Below, in pieces: positions 60,874-64,000 of a DNA stretch of 64,000 nucleotides. Under the pieces are notes generated by a model, which saw only the letters and a program-made list of their open reading frames with translations, had not been told where the DNA came from and searched no databases. Numbering within the stretch: position 1 is the stretch's first letter; every line of letters starts with the position of its first letter. This DNA comes from Canna indica (taxonomy: Eukaryota; Streptophyta; Magnoliopsida; Zingiberales; Cannaceae). The position numbers and the translations under genes are program-made. The DNA is taken from NCBI GenBank assembly GCA_034359265.1, contig CP136895.1, positions 1,428,501-1,492,500 of the forward strand, read 5' to 3'.

Positions 60874-62011
60874 CTTAATGATTATGAATTCAATTCTTTT
60901 ATGCATATATTATTACGTTTGCATGTATTGTAATGGCCACCTATTAAACATCTCGCCTCTTCTTTAATTTCATTACCGCTCACCCATTGTTCATTCGCCC
61001 CTGCTCAATCGTCTCTCTCTCACACTCGATTATTCTCTCTTGTGCATCCCTCTATAGTAGTGTATCTTGCCGGCAACCAATTAATTAAGAGATGTCGGAG
61101 TTGTTGTAGGTGGTGCACTTGTCGGCAACTATATATGCTCGGGTTTATTTGGATACGGTTCATTAAGGGTAAGGAAAGGAAGGAGATAATGGAAGGACAA
61201 AGGAAGAGATAGTAAAAACTAATTTTGTTTGGATACATGGTATAATAATTAAGGGGAAGAGAATGGATATGAATGAAAAAGTTAACCTTGTAAAAAGAGT
61301 TATATATATATATATATTGCCAACAAGAGCTATATATTAATATATGCATAATTCCATCTGTATAATGCATGATAATTAAAATTTAATTAATTAATGTATC
61401 ACTTATCAATTCCGAACCATTCCGCACACATATATTTATACATCATTCATTGCAATAAGAACAAAAATAGCTAGTACGTACATTAATTAATTAATTAAAG
61501 CTTCAAAAAATGGAAACAATATATACAATAAATCAATAGATCGACAAACATCAAAATCAAGCATTAATTAACAAATTAGGCGAAGAATTGATGTATTTTG
61601 TCCTTTTTTCTTGAATGCATTCCACACTGCAGAAAAGCTTTAATTACACAAAATAATGCAAAGCTATTATTAATTAATGACAGCTGCGACATTATCATTG
61701 ACATATTATTTTGGATGTAGTCCAACATATATTTCTCCATAAAGAGATATATACAGCAAATTAATCCTTGCATTCAAATAATTATTTTTAATATAATTAA
61801 TTAATTAATATACTAATTAATTAAGCATTTTCAAATAATAAATGTACTATATATTTAATAATTCAATCATTTTTAATTTCACATCTGTACAAGTTCAAAC
61901 ACTCTCTCTATATATAATGGAAATGCAAGCAGAGATTTCAGCATCAATTAATCTCACTCATCCATCAATTAATTAATAATTGAAGCAGAATTAATACATA
62001 AATAATTAACT
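60737..62011. other. Intergenic, 3' flank of the NAC gene
   Basis: AT-rich with TTAATTAATTAA runs. No gene recognised. The stretch just above 61900 may contain NAC 3' UTR. Confidence 0.5.
60817..60872. repeat. (TA)n microsatellite
   Basis: About 56 bases of uninterrupted TA. Confidence 0.95.
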
Positions 62012-63816
62012 TCATTGCCACCCTGGAAGCTCATTATAGTTATACCGTGGCATTAATCCAGCATGATCTCCAACACCATGCTCAAATCCCAAATCCATCA
62101 AGCTCGGTGATGAGCTGCTCATCGTCGTCTCCATCTCTTGCATGAATGGGAAGTCAAGGAGGTTGCACTGCAGCAGCGCCTGCATGTTCATGAGGGGGCC
62201 GGTTGAGCCGCTGCCGCCGCTGTAGTAGTACTCTTCCTGTTGCAGTAGCGCTGCTGCAGAGACTGATGATGGTGAGCTCATCACCAGCTGTTCATGGCTG
62301 CTGCTGACGACGTCAGCCATGGGCAGGTCCACCAGAGAAGGAGATGACCTCAAAGTAGGAGAAGATGAACCAGCGTGCTCTTGATCGCCTGTATTCTCCC
62401 CTTTCCTTTTATGGAAAACCCTACATAGAACCCAGTCCTCCTGTATGTCGTCCATAAAATGAGTTATATATTAATGTTATTGCACCCCTAATTAATATCA
62501 CCGACTGAGGCATATTTATAATAAATTAATGATGAAATGACTATAATTCTATATATCAGAATTAAATCTGACACGACATTATCCTGCAAGTATATATACG
62601 TACAAGTAATCAGGAATGCATTTATGGTTAATGTAATAAAAAATGCATGCAAGTAAAAAATATATAAAAGGACAGTAAAATAACAAGAAGAGCTAGCAAA
62701 AATAGGAGATTAATATATACTTTGGGGGGTGAATGAGGGGTCTCGAGTCTGAACTCATGCATCACCCAGGAAGACTTGATTCCATTGGGAGCTCGACCTC
62801 TGTAGAACACCAATGTCTTCCTCATCCCAACCATTGCCTGTGTTCTTGCATCATGAATTGTTCTATCTTTCCCAGTCGCCTTCCAGTAACCAGATTTGGT
62901 GGCTCGGTTTGTGCGCATTCCTGTCGCGTATTTGCGGTCTCGAAAGCTGAAGAAGTACCACTCATTGGCACTCAGTTTTGCCACATCTGTATTTGTATAT
63001 ATAGATAATATATAAATCAATAGTTCTATAGAACATATATAATTAATTGCTTAATTATGTATAGATTAATCCTAGCTAGCTAGCTCATGTGAAAGAATTA
63101 AATAGTTTACAGATTTGGAACTATATATTAATTATTAGCAACTGGACAGATTAAAGTTTTTGGACAGATTTGGAACTATATATTCGATCTTCTCATGATA
63201 AATATATATACTAGCTGTTCATAGTCTATAGAAAATGACATTAACATGTAGTGTTATACCTACAGTAACATGTACCATTAGATTTATCCGTATCCGCGCG
63301 CAAGACAACGATGCATACCTTGCCATATATATCGATCATATATTTTTGAACTCTAGATTATTATTGTCTTATTTTCCAAAATAAAAAAGGCCACCATTCT
63401 CATGCATGATCTGGGTTAATTATTTATTTCTATATATATATATGATATATATAGCAGAAAAATAAGTATTTTTGAGCTTGTTAATTTTCATCATTTATAT
63501 AGTGATTTATTAGTTTCTGTAATAACAAGGTTAAGAACTTAAGACTTAAGGGAGGAAGAAGAAATAATAATTCTAATTAAACTATCAATCTATCATGATC
63601 AAGTTAAAGAAGATGAGAGAGATAATTATGCCGAGAAGATGAATTACCTGGAAGCTCCCATGGCTCCCTGGTATGCAAGTCGACCTCCACCATGGTTCCC
63701 TCAGACGCCCTTTCGTTGTTCACCTTCTTGTAGAGATAGTGGCAGACGAGCTCCTCATCACTTGGATAAAACCTGAAACCTGGAGGCAGTGTAGATTCTA
63801 TGTCTCTCAATCCCAT
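62012..63816 (-). CDS. NAC-domain transcription factor, 3 exons, 287 aa
   Basis: Exons on the minus strand: 63816-63648, 62986-62721 and 62440-62012 (stop at 62012-62014). They join in frame through GT..AG introns of 661 and 280 nt. The NAC domain (about residues 9-157) shows all five subdomains: [19 protein letters not shown] (A), [13 protein letters not shown] (B), [15 protein letters not shown] and [16 protein letters not shown] (C), [17 protein letters not shown] then [11 protein letters not shown] (D), and [13 protein letters not shown] (E). The Ser-rich C-terminus (about 158-287) is typical of NAC activation regions. NAC proteins bind CGT-core promoter sites and control development or stress responses; the exact member is not assigned. 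The ATG at 63816 (MGLRDIES) is chosen because it places the usual short leader before subdomain A. The intron positions after subdomain B and before E are the classic NAC pattern. Confidence 0.95.
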
Positions 63817-64000
63817 CTTAATATGCTTAATTACTTGAATGGATATGATCTGTATATATCTGTCTGCAAAAGAATATGGAAAGTAAATGAATGAATGAAA
63901 TCTGCAGCAGATCGACTTGGGGCTTAATTTATTTATATCCATAGATGGAGAGGATGATGAAATCTGCAGGAGATGTCGCAATCCAATAGATGACTTGTGC
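63817..64000 (-). promoter_or_regulatory. NAC 5' leader / proximal upstream, cut by window end
   Basis: Only about 184 bp are available upstream of the NAC start. An in-frame ATG further upstream exists, but the residues before MGLRDIES have no NAC character. No clear promoter element can be assigned. Confidence 0.3.

Noticed and set aside
62358..62382. A stretch in NAC exon 3 resembling a miR164 target (starts AGCACG and ends TTCTCC on the minus strand).
   Set aside because: The two halves match but the middle is two bases too long and mostly mismatched, so pairing would not support normal cleavage.

Overview
This is nuclear DNA of a flowering plant. It has plant-type introns (GT..AG, AT-rich), three plant gene families (ALOG/LSH, NAC and the SR-protein importin MOS14/transportin-SR), and transposon families typical of plant chromosomes. 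The contrast between a very GC-rich ALOG coding exon and AT-rich surroundings makes a monocot more likely, but that is inference. There is no CRISPR array, operon or plasmid.

Layout. 30-794 (+) holds the last three exons of an unidentified membrane protein. 2998-3489 is the 3' relic of a LINE. A complete but dead CACTA element (CACTA-1, 3490-10219, target duplication TAT) sits inside that relic. 13761-14312 (+) is an intact single-exon ALOG/LSH gene with a probable 5'-leader intron and short upstream ORFs. 14313-20735 is an AT-rich gene desert. 22050-44720 (-) is one gene, MOS14/transportin-SR. I could place 27 exons; they sum to 2868 nt (955 codons plus stop) with no break, although the gene is spread over 22.7 kb.

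The MOS14 introns hold at least seven mobile elements whose ends and target duplications can be read directly: a 3.95-kb hAT with a decayed transposase, a 0.95-kb and a 0.38-kb hAT-type derivative, two TRIM-type miniature LTR elements, a MITE and a tRNA-derived SINE. Upstream of the gene, exon 1 and its promoter are present three times (43889-48530). Only the copy nearest the gene has an intact exon 1. A second CACTA element (CACTA-2, 50499-57579, target duplication TAA), a GC-rich hAT-type MITE (58078-58525) and the right terminus of a third CACTA family (60510-60736) follow. The window ends with an intact three-exon NAC transcription factor gene (63816-62012, -).

How it fits together. The cellular genes do not form a cluster; they are separate single-copy-style plant genes in repeat-rich DNA. 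Both CACTA elements have the same gene order (TPase then TNPA, read leftward) but carry different lesions and different terminal repeat words. Neither can encode intact proteins. The most unusual items are the transposon-loaded but intact MOS14 gene, its triplicated promoter/exon 1, and a 72-bp-armed fold-back upstream of the CACTA-1 transposase. I did not find a wholly new gene system.
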